32,342 bases of DNA. Origin: Ectocarpus siliculosus. Lineage: Eukaryota > Sar > Phaeophyceae > Ectocarpales > Ectocarpaceae. Numbering within the stretch: the first letter of the stretch is position 1; each line of letters opens with the position of its first letter. Location of the stretch: NCBI GenBank assembly GCA_000310025.1, contig FN649753.1:1049804-1082145 (forward strand), given 5' to 3'. The notes below the pieces were generated by a model. The model saw nothing but the letters and a program-made list of their open reading frames with translations. It had not been told where the DNA came from and ran no database searches. Position numbers and translations under genes: made by a program. Below are positions 21,371-32,342 of the stretch, piece after piece.

Positions 21371-21763
21371 TTATAAATATAGTGCAATGTCATGAAGAAG
21401 AATCTTAATCTTGAGAAGGAAGTCTTTAGGAAGATGCGCCTGAAGACCAGGCGCGTTCAACGGTGCTTCTAAAATTAGTTCAGAATTAACCATAGTTAGT
21501 TGTTGTCGGGTTTTGTATACCCGCCCCTCTATTTTTTTTGTCGGGGCAACCAGCTCGCCGCTGCTTTGGGATATTGACGGCACTTCATCGCCGCCGTAAG
21601 TTTGGTGACTTGGTAGAAGAAGCAGTTTTAGGACTCTTAGAGCAATACTGGCTCTAGTTCTCTTTTTTTCTGGATCTAGCATGTCTATATGAAGACAGGT
21701 TCCAGTCTGTTGTTGCCTGACGACGACAGTGATGATTCGATGGCGGACTGCTTCTTCTGCCAT
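21371..21763 (-). CDS. Hypothetical small ORF
   Basis: ATG-initiated frame of 130 codons ending in TAA, with lower GC than the confirmed exons. The product has a basic middle (DPEKKRTRAS) and a hydrophobic, Leu/Ile-rich end (FLLKIKILLHDIALYL). No domain recognised, no paralogue in the window, and no support beyond length. Confidence 0.18.
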   Translation of the reverse strand: MAEEAVRHRIITVVVRQQQTGTCLHIDMLDPEKKRTRASIALRVLKLLLLPSHQTYGGDEVPSISQSSGELVAPTKKIEGRVYKTRQQLTMVNSELILEAPLNAPGLQAHLPKDFLLKIKILLHDIALYL

Positions 21764-23083
21764 GCTGCTGATGTTTGCCCTTAAGTGCTCTCAGATTGCT
21801 GAGGTTGCTGGTGATGAGTGAACGGGTAGGGGAGGCTCACGCTTGGCGCGTTGGAAAGGATTTATTTGTAGTGTGAGGGGTGTTTTATTTATTTGTTGCC
21901 TACCCCACAGCTTACTTTGGTGCTGGGGAATGTTGGTCATATTTTTTTTGTGCATGGAACATTGAATATCAATCGATGATGATGGTTTCAGCAGCTAGCT
22001 GCTTGGTGCTTGGAGGTCCGCGGCACGGTGTGAAGAAACGACGTGTTCTTCTACAGGCACTCCTCGCCAGTATTTCTCTCCCAGAACCCGATATATATAT
22101 GTAGATACCACATCAAATCCTCACCCTCTTGTTTATGTTACCCTCTCGAGGAGGCTAAAACTTTATTGAAACGAAGGATCCCTTTTCCCCAGAGAACCCG
22201 ATGGGGATCGGTGTTATTTGTGTCTCAAACCGAACGAGTATGCTTCGTCAACGATGCTTGGTTGGAGCAAAGGTTGCGCGAAGCTTTGATTCGTCCAGTG
22301 AGATGTCAGTGCACCCACAGGAAAGATACCGAGGGTTGGGTACGTCTCTAACTCTCTGTTCAACTTTGCTCTTCCCAAGACACGCAGGGATGATGTGGGC
22401 ACGAAGTATGGATGGGCGGACGGAGAGCGAGTGAGGCGGAACGATTTCTTTTCCACATTCGATCGAAAGATACCTCCGCGTCAGGCTCCTGAAGCACTTC
22501 CACGTGCCGCACGCTCCACATACACTACGAGCTTACCTTCGACGTCCGTTCTAGGCTCCTCTGGAACGACTTCCACATTGATTGCTGAACAGCAGCGTGG
22601 AGAACACACTACACGTAGTAGGGGAATCCTGCGCATATCTGTTGGCCTACCCCTAGTGAATGTGAAAATGCTAATATTATTGTGTATATTTCGTGCCACC
22701 TCTTTGCTTGTATTGGTGAACTTCCAAAAAATGTTAGGGTACGAGTATTAGTGGTCTGGATTATAGATCCGAAAGATGGCAGGGTTACGAACGAATGGAG
22801 TCTGCCTTACTTCATGTATCGATATCAAGGGATGTGAGGCAAAGTGAGTTTTCTGGCTGTCACATTCTGCCATACATACATACTGATGGGGGGTTCTCGG
22901 AAGGCACAATCTACCCAAGAACTGAGCGATGTATAGTAGCTGCTACAACCAACCCTAGCGCGCCAAGTTATAAGTATGCCTGATGCTGGACTATAGGGCA
23001 ACAAGCTCCCTACTCACTTTGGCACTTGGTGGAAGTGTGTACACAATCAAAATAAAAGTAAATATTACTTTTTATTTCACTCA

Positions 23084-23222
23084 TATTTCACTCTTCGTCC
23101 TCTCGTACTTTTCGCAATTCACTAGTGTTTCACTTTCACTCACACGTATATTTCACTCTTCGTCCTCTCGTACTTTTCGCAATTCACTAGGGTTTCACTT
23201 TCACTCACTCGTATTTCACTTG
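23084..23222. repeat. Tandem repeat, about 65-bp unit, 2.2 copies
   Basis: Two nearly identical units start TATTTCACTCTTCGTCCTCT at 23084 and 23149 and each run through GCAATTCACTAG and TTTCACTTTCACTCAC. A third partial TATTTCACT begins at 23212. The differences between the two full units are few (for example GTG/GGG after CACTA). Confidence 0.9.
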
Positions 23223-23265
23223 CTTTTCACTTCTCCTTCCATTCATATACGACGACGCCCAATGC

Positions 23266-23327
23266 TTTCTGTGTGACCACGGGTTGGAGCGAACGGTGGG
23301 AAAGGTGTGAGCGCTGATTTGAAGAGA
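23266..23327 (+). repeat. Dispersed repeat, copy B
   Basis: Shares 23 consecutive bases (23268-23290, from TTCTGTGTGACC to TTGGAG) with copy C at 31045-31067, then AACGG and GTGAGCGCTGA in the same order. It lies directly downstream of the 65-bp tandem repeat. Confidence 0.65.
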
Positions 23328-23910
23328 AGCATAAAAAAATAAAATGCCTCAATTTCCAATACCATTTCATTCATAGGGGTACAAGGTTTTGGGCGCTGCG
23401 CACCCCCGCTTTATTTGAAGCGATTCCAAGCAATGTTTTCTCTGAAAAAAGTGGGTGTAGGATGTTGTTAAAATGAAGGCAGGCACCGATGGCAGTTAAA
23501 GTTTCCGTGAAGGTGGAGTTCCCATGATGGAGGTTCGTGTGTGAGTTACGGAGATGTAAAGGTCCATTATTTGTTTCCCATCGCCGTGCCCAGTACCCCT
23601 CCATTATCTGATACACATCCAGAACTCAGAACTCCAAAAAATAGACAAAATTGTCGGCTGAACTGCGAATGAAGAAAGGATGCTCGGGCGGGGAGTCGTC
23701 GAAGAGATGGCGGCGAGACATGGAGTCGAAGACTACAGAAGAAGTGAGTGCCAAGTAACAGAAGGAGTGCGAAAGTAGCCGGAGTAGCTACAGAGGAGTG
23801 GGAGGAGTGGGCCGGGGTGGTAGCAATCGAGAGTGGAGTTAGAAAGGAGTGTATTTCTGTATTTTCCGGACCTATTATCGGAACCGGAGCACACAACACC
23901 GTTCCGTTGC

Positions 23911-24023
23911 CGGAATCGGAACAAACAACAGACCATTCCGACGCGAGAGCGGTGAAGAGAAAAAGCGAAAATGGAAGACAACGTGGATACATAGACACAC
24001 ACAAACACCGAGAGGAGAGAGAG
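23911..24023 (+). repeat. Direct repeat pair, first copy
   Basis: Starts CGGAATCGGAACAAACAACA and runs through GACCATTCCGACG into a purine-rich AAGCGAAAATG segment. A second copy lies 187 bp downstream. The first 32 bases are identical, then the copies diverge by small indels. Confidence 0.8.
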
Positions 24024-24097
24024 AGAGAATACGGTACCAAGGTGATAGGAGGTCGTGTGAAGGTGTTAGAAGAAGAAAAAAAACAGCAGTAACACAC

Positions 24098-24200
24098 GGA
24101 ATCGGAACAAACAACAGACCATTCCGACGTGAGAGAGAGCGGTCAAGAGAGAAGGCGAAAATGAAAAGAGAATGTGGATAGACAGACCGTCAGAGACATA
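24098..24200 (+). repeat. Direct repeat pair, second copy
   Basis: Partner of 23911-24023, with GTGAGAGAGAGCGG where the first copy has GCGAGAGCGG. Together they make one degenerate tandem unit of about 187 bp in a purine-rich area. Confidence 0.8.
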
Positions 24201-26871
24201 GAGAGACGGAGGAACGGAGGAGGAGAAGGAGGCACACACAGAGAGGGGCGTACTTCGAGTGGAATGCGTGGTATGATGGTACAGAGCGGGGTGACAGCAG
24301 CAGGCGAGAGAGATAAAAGCGGAAGACAAAAGTGGAAAGCCCACCAAAGTGCCAAATTTCCAGAGGAAATGCTGCTCTGCGAGAGCCCGAGAAGACCGGA
24401 ATAGAGCGCTCACAGAAGCCGAAAGAAACGAAATGAAGCGTTCTCAGAGAAAACTTAAATTATATTGTAAGAAGACTATTCAAGGGAGACTACAGCAATA
24501 GTTCGTCCAGAGTAGTAACGATCGACGATGTGATAAAATATATAGATAGTCAGAACAGAATTTCTGTAATGTCCCACGACCCATCTCATTCACAATATGA
24601 CCGGCGGCATCTCGTTCAACGGTCAGCGAAACATTTCCAATTCAGTCTCTATCAGTCAGTCAGTCCACGTGTTTTGCTGCTGAATGACCCATCTATCAAT
24701 GCATGTACCTATACGTTTTCTGGGGATTTCATCCAAGTCGAAGAGCTTAGTGGAAAACAGCTACTACGTAGGTGACGAAGACAAGGCAGTGTTCTCCTTC
24801 TAATTTAGGTTGGGTTATTTCTTCCCCCCACTAGCAACGTAGCGGACCGCGGACGGGTGCAATAGCATATCCTCACTTATTCTGCTTGGCAGCGGAGGTA
24901 TAGTCCCCAATCGTACACAGAAAGATTTCCTTTGTTCCTTCCATACAACAATCAGCTCCCTCCCACTGGCATCGCAGAAGACCAGGCGGGGTACATGAAT
25001 GTCAAAGTGATGAATACCTCGCCTAGAACTTCGACAAGGTGGCATACCAGAAAAAACTGGCATCCATCAAATCTTCACCGGAGGAATCCGTGAGGGCGAC
25101 TCTTGACGGTCGCTTATTGCAAAGGGAAACAACAACAATGAACACCATGCTTCGTGTTTTTCTGTACAAATTTTGACTGGATCTATCTCTGGTGGGCCCT
25201 TCCGCAGTGCATGAGGGCGATGGGGTTGCTAATTTAAACTTCAAAGGACCAACGAAGGGGAGAAGCAGGTGGAAAACATGACGCTGTGGAGGTTGCTTGA
25301 CAAACGTAAGTTGTACAGCAGCGCATCACTTGAGTGATAAGACTCTCAATTGGAAAAGTCTTCACATCTTTGCTGCTGACCGTCGAATGAGAACCTGTTC
25401 AACGTGAATGGCGGGGTTGGAAGAGATGGGTTGTGGGGCAAGACCGAACTTGTTTGCTGATGAATTTCCTTCAAATCAATCGTGTTGGTTTCACAGAAGT
25501 GAGTTAATTCGAGAACGGCGCGAAACATCGTTGTCTACTTCCACCCAACAAAATAATGAGCAGCATTTCGCCCTATTATTAGTCCAAGATAATGCCGGAG
25601 TTGAAGAAACACGCAGCATACCCACAATCTTGCGTGCTGGGGTTGTAGGCCACTAACAATATGCTTTGCGTTTCGTGGCGGAATATCCGCAAATCGAAGT
25701 TGCCTCATGCCTGATACATGACGATCGCCTTGCGCAACTGTCGGCAACGATTCCTTCCCGATTTTTACATTGGTGTCGGGGTGTGTTGTCTGGTTTTCGT
25801 GGAAAATAGCGAACCCGGGTGAAAATCCCGCCATTCACGTCTATGGTTAGTCAAAGTGGACCGAGACAAATCAGCATCTTATGGCGATGTCGACTTGGCC
25901 AACGTAGTGAAAAGCCGTGTAACCAGCCGGTTGGGTCCCGATTCCCCGTTCAACGAATGTTTGTGATTTGTACACAATACAGGCTCTCCACCAACCCGGG
26001 GGGCAACGTGTAGGCCACCTCGAAACAAATTGTGGCCGCCATGTCCCCAACGTCTGTCGAGGGTGATTCCCTCTTCTAGCACAGCTAATACTCGATTTCG
26101 GGAGCGAGCGTGGAAGTGCAAGAGGACTGCACGGGACGCACACCCGTTGGTAACCACCTCGAGATGTATGGACATGCCTTCGAACAAGTTCTCTCCGGAA
26201 AGTGTAGTTCGTGTAAGCGACCTGCTGACAGGGCCTAAATACTTCAGAGACTCAAGACTCATTGGGTATTGTCAGCATCTGGTGCTGCTGCGGTTCATAC
26301 TTCCCTTCATGGAATACCAAAGGCACTATTCGCAGACGAAAAGTCGCACTCTTTCGCCACATTTCTTCCTACATGAACATACTACTTCCCTGGAGAGCAA
26401 ACTTCGAAAAGAAGATGCTCGATGGTAACACTTCAGCTGCTGTGTTCCGTGACACTCAATTCCTCCCGTCCCATGCAACAAGGCAATCGCAGTGATTGGC
26501 CGAAACTCACCCCGCCAATCTCGTTCTTGCGCCCTCAATCACAGGGAGGGTAAAAACTATCCGCGATTAGGGAAGGCTGCGAGAAACGCCAATGAACCAA
26601 AATAAAAGCACGCGATCAAAAATACCAGCTGCGGGGGGTGGCACTAGCGAAGACAACACCGAGGCACGGGCACATGAAATATCGCAAGTAAAGGGGGCGG
26701 AGAAAGTCCGCCACAAACAAGATACCACGTCCAACAATATGGCACAACATACAGAAAATTCCAAACAATTCCACCACACAAACCATGCACCAATTTACGG
26801 ACGAAAAAGACACAGCAGTAGGGCCAAAAACCAGGAATCGGTTGCACGATAAACTGGTGGGGTAGCGGGGA

Positions 26872-27693
26872 ATGGAGGAGCGTTGCGGTACAGAGAGTAA
26901 CACAACAACAAACGGGTCGGTGTTAGATCAGAAAGCCGAAATACCCACCTTTTACCCCCACGGCGATACCGACCAAAAAAATGTTGCTTTCCCAATTGCG
27001 AATATTCTCGCTGTTGATTCCGCAGCAAACGACCCACACAAAACCACCCCCCTCGGCCGAACTAAAAACAATGACAGAGGGATACACACCAAACCGGAAC
27101 AGCAGCCGAAGAACCACGCCGCAAACTTCGCAAACAAACAAAACGCATCAAGTACATGTAGTTTTTCTTCGGGTGCAACGGTTAAACGTCGGGTGCTCCT
27201 CAGCCGCCCACCTCTTTCTTCCCAGAGGAGTCGGCTCTTACAGCACGGCTCCCAACAGCGTCTCCTGATACTGCTACACGGCCCTACTCGGTCCGGTTGG
27301 CCTGCACTGCCCTGGGGGAGCGGAGGGCGAATCCGAGAGTTGGGCACCCAAGGCACGCGTTCAACCCCGACAACAACTGACACCAGCAAACTGCCGCGAG
27401 CGAGGACGTCAGGAAGAAATGTCCAGGCAGAAGTTGATGTCCACGCTTCGCAGCGTGTTTCGACTCTTGTCGTCATTTGGCATCCCTCGTACCCGTCGGA
27501 CCCTCTGCGCCAGGTCTCTCTTGAAAGGGTTGGTAGAAAAAAAACACGGTTCAAACAGACATTTCATGCACGCGCGCTCGCGACGCTCCCGAGACAAGAA
27601 GCAAGCCTTGCGACGAAAACCATCGAGACAAAAAACACAAAAGACACCCGGGACACCGTCGATTTCAGCTGGTGGCCACAAAAAAAACACTAA
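26872..27693 (+). CDS. Long open reading frame, doubtful
   Basis: ATG-initiated frame of 273 codons, hydrophilic and rich in Thr, Arg, Ser, Gln and Lys, with no recognised domain. The - strand is also open over 26952-27554 and 27409-27690, so openness here is not specific. It ends about 60 bp from the 3' end of the confirmed - strand gene and would be convergent with it. Could be chance, or part of that gene's 3' UTR read backwards. Confidence 0.2.
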   Translation: MEERCGTESNTTTNGSVLDQKAEIPTFYPHGDTDQKNVAFPIANILAVDSAANDPHKTTPLGRTKNNDRGIHTKPEQQPKNHAANFANKQNASSTCSFSSGATVKRRVLLSRPPLSSQRSRLLQHGSQQRLLILLHGPTRSGWPALPWGSGGRIRELGTQGTRSTPTTTDTSKLPRARTSGRNVQAEVDVHASQRVSTLVVIWHPSYPSDPLRQVSLERVGRKKTRFKQTFHARALATLPRQEASLATKTIETKNTKDTRDTVDFSWWPQKKH

Positions 27694-27750
27694 AATCGTA
27701 GAATACCTCCACTCCGCCCTCCACCTACAACGACCCTCGACCCTGCCACG

Positions 27751-30700
27751 TCACAGAATAAAGTACTGATCCAGCTCGTGCCCTTCCGCCGCCGGCCCCC
27801 CAACCTTCTCCGCAACAGGACGGACCCCACCCTCCCGCCCAGCATCCCCCCCACCCCCCACCCCCTCCTCACCCCCGCCGTCGCCCCTCTGCTGCTGGAG
27901 GCGGCGGTAGGCGGCCTCCAGGCGAGACTCCCGCGTGCCGCAGAGGCTCGGGATGACGGCTCCACAGGCATCGATGGTTAGGTCGGCGGCGGCACGGACA
28001 AGGAAGGCCGCGAGCGCGAGGACGAGGGAGGAGGCCGCGCCGAGGACGTGGTCTGTCGTCACCTCCGGGTGGGTGACCTGTTTAGTTTTTCGGGCCGTTA
28101 TACGTTTGGCGGGAAAGAGTTGATATTGGCAGGCGACGGCGGGGGAGGCAAAGTGTAGAGCAGTTGGATAGAGAGAGGGTTGGGGGGGGTGTCAGGCAGA
28201 GTGTAAGGAAATTGCAGAGAGAGAGAGGGGGGGGGGGGGGGAGGAGAGGGAGAGGGAGAGACAGAGGCAGAGGCTGAGGCTGTGAGACAACCAGACGGAC
28301 AGATCGACAGACAGACAGACAGACACACGAGTGAAATAGCGGTGTACATCATCAGTTGGCGAGGTACCTGCTACAGCGTGTACCGTCCCGAGACATGTCG
28401 GGTACGCGTCTCCTGCATGCAGCCTAAGCAAATTGGCCAAGACTGGATAGAAACAACGGACAAGGCGAGAGGTTCATTGTCACGCTACGGATGCCACGGC
28501 TGCAACATACTGAATGGCTGAGGGCAAAACATGACCGGCGTCTACGAACGCGGCTGGCGTCGTCAACACCGTCAGTGTAGCCTTGACAAACGACACGGTT
28601 TTGCGTGGCTGAACGACGAAAATCGACCATCGAGAGCCGCTCGAGCAACCCGGATTGTTTCGCGGGTCATCCCGCGAAACCCCGGCCGGCCGACGAGAGA
28701 CGCACGAGCACCCCAGCGGGTGATCCCGTCAAACACTCGTTGATGCTTTGCAAGCATTGGTACTATTAGAAGAGATATGCGAGGCACCTCCGTTCGCATC
28801 GTAACGCCAACGCAACGACACCAACACCAAGAATGCACCAACCGCAACAACAACAACAACAACAACAACAACACACATAATTCACCAACCGGCGACCACC
28901 CAAACACCGCCCGCCCGGGCCGAAACCTCCACCGAAGACACAACTATTACCTGGTAGCGACGGTAAGACGCCAGCAACGTCAGGGACGCCGCCGCCGCGA
29001 CGCGTCGGCCGGGCCTCCAGCGGCGCTGCCACTGCTGGTGCGACCCCGCCGCGCCCACGTAGTGGTGGTTGTGGCCGCCCCTGCCCCCCCCTGTTGCCTT
29101 GCGGGACCGCCCGGTGCCGCCGCCGCCGTTGCCGCTGCGGCCGCGCTCTTGGCTCATCTCGAGAAGCTTTTGGAGGAGCTTGCGGATGAGCACCCAGGCT
29201 CCGGCCCACGCCCGATCGAGGCCCGTCCAAGAGACGACGAGGGTGAGTTGGTCTGGGGCGGGGGTGACGAGCAAGAACCGGACAAGAGGAGGAGGGGGGT
29301 AAAAGCGAGCTCGCGACAAGTTACTGACTACTGAAGGACTTGTTTCTTGCGTAAAGAAAAGCCCGGTGGCCTACACGGAAGCAAGAGTGGAGTACCCCTT
29401 GGCCGGCCCTTCGTCTGCCAACACATACACAAAACGCGGTAAACCAACTCACGAAAGACCTGCAAACCAGATGAACGCCGTCGAAGAACCAAACAGCACT
29501 CGTTGAATAGCGTATAGGAATGTACATAAAAAGCACGAGGTAAACGTCGGGGTGTGTGCACCGGAGGCGCTCCGTTTCAACAAACTCGATGTATCGCAGT
29601 CTTAGGGTCAACAACAAGCCCAAAACAGGAACGCGCGCATCCGAAAGAAAACATGATCGCTAAAAACGTGTAAACATGCTGCAAACAGGACCGCCGAAAA
29701 CACGGAACACGCGCCTCCCAACGCACGCAAACACAAACACAAACCAATCTGCTCTCACCGGACAGGCGTCGGGGATCGAGCCGGTGAATCCCCGCCCCGC
29801 GAACGAAATCCTTCACGAACGCGCTGACCGCGCCGCCTTCCCCCCCGATGCGTCGGGGATCGAGCCGGTGTATCCCCGCCCCGCGAACGAAATCCATCAC
29901 GAACGCGCTGGCCACTCCCCCTTGCGCTTGCGGCCCGTCGTCGCTGGTCCCGGCCTCGCCTACTCCCGAGCCAGCAGAACGCCTTTGCCCCCCCACGGAC
30001 TCCCACTTTCCCTTCGACCCTCCTCCGCCTCCTGGGGCCGCAGTCGCCGCCGTCTTCGATGCTGTCCCTGCCAGTGCCACAGCGGTGGAGCAAAACGGGG
30101 CGGTGTTGCCCGCCCCGCCGCCGCCGCTGCCGCCGCCGGCGTGGGAGAAGTCGTTGCCGCCGTTGCTGCGGGGGGTGGACCTGGAGGACCTCGTTCCCGG
30201 CGTGTTGCCGCCGCCGCCGCCTCCTCCGCCGTAGTCGCTGAAGCTCTGGACGTGACAAACATGACGGGGGGTTGGGGTCACGATGCATCGCACGACTGCC
30301 AAAAAAGCAAAACCTTGGACGAAACTTAAAAACTGGTGATGGACGGAAAGCCTCATTTCAGCGTTCAAGTTGGCAAGGTAAACGCGTTTCGGGTACGGTC
30401 ACGCAAAGAAACGATGGATGCTACAGGAGCGGCATACGGGCAATGGAAATATGGTTTGAGGGGAAGGGTAGACGGGAATCAAGCGCCTATTTGCCCTCTC
30501 CAACCTCCGCGCAGAACGGGACATCGCGTTCACGCGGTCAAAAGGAGACGCAGTCAACACATAAAAGAGCACCAAAAACGACGTAGGTATATACTACCGT
30601 CAAACAAGATGAAGCAGGCTTTCGTCGGTATTCTCACCCATCCCCATAGGTACAAAGACGCTGCGACGCGATATTTATTTAACCCGTTGCGCGATTTACG

Positions 30701-32342
30701 ACGAAACGCAAGGCCATCCCAGAACCACAGCACTAAGACAACGCCGATGCTGGCCACCCACCCTCCCAGACAACGGAGGTGACCTCCTGCCCCAGTTATA
30801 GCACCAAGCCATTGTAAGCACCGACCGATCTATCGACACGCATCATACCGCCGTGCCAAAACCGCACCACGAAAATACAAGGTCCCCGAACAAACCGTTA
30901 AATCCGCACCAGGAAAAAACAGGTTCCCGAAAAACACCCAATCGCAACCCGTGCCGCACCGCGAAAAAGTGGTAATCTGGTGCACACAGAGGATAGAAAG
31001 CGCTGTATGAGGGGTGGGCAGGGAGGGCTCCGGGCGAGGAACCCTTCTGTGTGACCACGGGTTGGAGTAAACGGCACAAACGCTGTGAGCGCTGACTTGG
31101 AAGTCAAGACCCAAACAAACAAAAACAAATCCCACACACGCCTTCGCTCACCTGACTCGACCAAGAATGCTGCCTCCTGTCCTGCGGAGTCTTCGAGTCG
31201 GCAGCGGCGGCCCGGCGAGCCTTCTTCCCGCGCTTGCGGCCCTTGGACGTGTTGGAGACGGAGGACGGCGGGCCCCCCTGCTGTCCGAAAAGATAAAACC
31301 ATAGCAAAAAGACGCAAATGAAGGGATTGAGAAGGTTGAGAATTTATTTTGGCGCAATGCACAGCAGCTCCTGAGTTTTTTCATTGTAACCGCCTGTACA
31401 GGACATCGCCGATTGACGGACCGTAACAACAATGGTGACCGCACCTTCACCTACCCCCCAATATATCTCGGCTGCACAACAATCCTAGCAGCATTGTTGC
31501 TCACAAGCCAAGTCCAAAGAAGAGCTCTCGAAAAGCCCCAGCCAGCCAACTCGGCACAACATCCTAGGGGAGAGGTTTCTTGGCAACCTTGACAGGGGCA
31601 ACGAAGCCACCACCACAGCGTCCTACCTCTGCCTCCCCGTCTTCCTCATCGCCAAGCGCTTCCGCTCCGGCGGCCGCGCGCATCTCCGCCTCCACGGTGA
31701 CGGAGGCCTCCTGCTTGCCTGCGGCTCCCTTGTGGCCCCTTTCCGATTCACTCGTCACCGCCTCTTCTCCCTCAGCCGCGGCAGCCGCCGCCGCCGCCGC
31801 CGCGTTGCTGAAGTATTCCTTGGCGGTGCCCTTACCCCCGCCTCCACGAATACCACCGCCGCTCATGCTGTGCCCGCCGCTACCCTTGGCAACCGTCGTC
31901 ACCGTCACGGGCGACCTGGGCGGCTTGAACGTTGCCGCCGCCGCTGCCGCCGCCGAAGCCTGCGACTTGGGACGGAGCTTGGCCGCGTCGGCGGCCGCCT
32001 TGACCGTTGCCGTCGCGGGCGACTTCCGAGGCTTGACTGCCGCCGTGGGCCGCCGGGCGGCGGCGGCGGCAGCGGCAGCGGCAGTGGAAGAACGGTCGGA
32101 GTTAGTGGTGACGACCCCGCCGATTCCGACGGGCGCTTTGGGGGTCCCCGTCGTGCTCGGCGGCGGAGCGGCGGCGGCGGCGGCGGCGTAAGACTTTGCG
32201 GACGGCGGCGACTTGCCGGACGACGTCGGCTGAGAATCCGAAAACAGAGACCGCACCGCGGCGGCGACGCCCTTAGAAGACGACCTTTTCGTCGCCAACG
32301 ACCAAGCGGAGGACGCTGATGACGACGAATTCCCCCCTGAAG
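27751..32342 (-). CDS. Unrecognised low-complexity protein, 3' five exons (partial)
   Basis: Five exons join in phase: beyond the window to 31627 (donor GAG/GTAGGA), 31277-31152 (donor CAG/GTGAGC), 30245-29759 (TCCG/GTGAGA), 29252-28951 (CAG/GTAATA) and 28077-27751 (TGA). About 551 residues are visible. Order: an Ala/Ser/Lys-rich region with poly-Ala runs; a basic stretch SKGRKRGKKARR that could be a nuclear localisation signal; a Gly-rich region; two tandem 28-residue units containing DFVRGAGIHRLDPRR; an ordered segment DQLTLVVSWTGLDRAWAGAW; a Gly/His-rich linker; then HPEVTTDHVLGAASSLVLAL and FLVRAAADLTIDACGAVIPS, which is hydrophobic and probably helical; C terminus LDQYFIL. I do not recognise the family. 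The phase agreement at four introns makes the gene real; the N terminus and function are unknown. Confidence 0.6.
28213..28325. repeat. GA, poly-G and GACA simple repeats in intron
   Basis: GAGAGAGA, then a G run of about 14 (28227-28240), GAGAGG repeats, then (GACA)n to 28325. It lies in the intron between the last two exons of the - strand gene. Confidence 0.9.
28846..28871. repeat. CAA trinucleotide repeat
   Basis: About eight CAA (AAC) units in the same intron (28078-28950) as the GA/GACA repeats; on the coding strand it is a TTG array. Confidence 0.9.
29766..29913 (-). repeat. In-frame 84-bp tandem duplication inside an exon
   Basis: Two copies offset by 84 bp (29766 and 29850 on the + strand) agree over about 64 bp with three differences. 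They encode two 28-aa units (SAFVMDFVRGAGIHRLDPRR and SAFVKDFVRGAGIHRLDPRR). The second unit runs to the splice donor at 29758. Confidence 0.92.
31036..31109 (+). repeat. Dispersed repeat, copy C
   Basis: Longest and best conserved copy: GAGGAACCCTTCTGTGTGAC, CCACGGGTTGGAG, AACGG, GCTGTGAGCGCTGACTTGG. It sits in an intron of the - strand gene about 40 bp from the donor at 31151. Same orientation as copies A and B. Confidence 0.65.

Larger units (their letters stand above)
20843..27750. other. Gene-poor, repeat-bearing region
   Basis: About 6.9 kb without a gene I can support. 20850-21200 is AT-rich. Isolated open frames occur: - strand 21371-21763 (130 codons, ATG start, AT-rich), + strand 22043-22351, - strand 24815-25063 (with PRLVFCDASGRELIVVWKEQ) and + strand 26030-26428. 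None joins to a neighbour with good splice phase and none matches a family I know. Repeats at 23084-23222, 23266-23327, 23911-24023 and 24098-24200 are listed separately. Confidence 0.45.

Noticed and set aside
27409-27690. - strand frame ending NPFKRDLAQRVRRVRGMP and VDINFCLDISS, a possible terminal exon
   Set aside because: It reads like protein but no acceptor phase matches a donor in the preceding - strand exon, which already ends in its own stop at 27751.
30336-30782. 148-codon + frame
   Set aside because: It lies inside an intron (30246-31151) of the - strand gene, with no domain or splice support.
31564-31626. Read-through end of the Ala-rich exon to a TAG at 31564
   Set aside because: The donor GAG/GTAGGA at 31626 joins in phase to a well-bounded downstream exon, so the read-through stop is probably intronic. 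An isoform ending there is possible.

Overview
The window is nuclear DNA of an intron-rich eukaryote, most likely a brown alga (Phaeophyceae, Ectocarpus-like) or a close stramenopile. The call rests on long GT-AG introns of roughly 0.3-1 kb between short GC-rich exons, low-complexity Gly/Ala/Pro-rich proteins built on GGC/GCC runs, abundant microsatellites and poly-G/poly-C tracts, and the mix of protein families. The taxon is an inference; no marker in the window proves it.

Layout, left to right. (1) 1-2534, + strand: the 3' part of a MYB transcription factor gene. One exon carries the end of a MYB repeat, and a 473-codon low-complexity exon follows. Upstream exons lie outside the window. 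(2) 2535-5107: convergent intergenic space with one unconvincing ORF and a degenerate tandem repeat. (3) 5108-12057, - strand: a complete ten-exon gene for the clamp-loader subunit RFC3 (human RFC3 / yeast Rfc5 type), reconstructed here as 1080 nt encoding 359 aa with every splice phase consistent. (4) 12058-14629: RFC3 upstream region, a possible tiny divergent gene, and a 164-bp MITE-like element with perfect 20-bp terminal inverted repeats. (5) 14630-16000, + strand: an EF-hand gene remnant with three matching exons but an in-frame TGA. (6) about 16485-18286, + strand: a ZU5-domain protein gene of three visible exons, with one intron inside the domain. (7) 18287-27750: gene-poor, repeat-bearing sequence containing one tRNA-Thr(CGT) gene in an AT-rich island. 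(8) 27751-32342, - strand: the last five exons of a low-complexity, partly Ala- and Gly-rich protein of unrecognised family, whose 5' end is beyond the window.

These genes do not form a pathway or cluster. RFC3 is a housekeeping replication gene, the MYB is a probable nuclear regulator, and the ZU5 and EF-hand genes resemble members of expanded signalling-type families. I saw no CRISPR, operon, viral or autonomous transposon genes. The most notable points are a CTG/ATG-type triplet repeat that fills the sequence just before one RFC3 splice acceptor, a Gly where RFC3 normally has the Walker B Glu, the nonsense codon in the EF-hand gene, an in-frame 84-bp duplication ending at a splice donor, the new MITE-like element, and a three-copy dispersed repeat.
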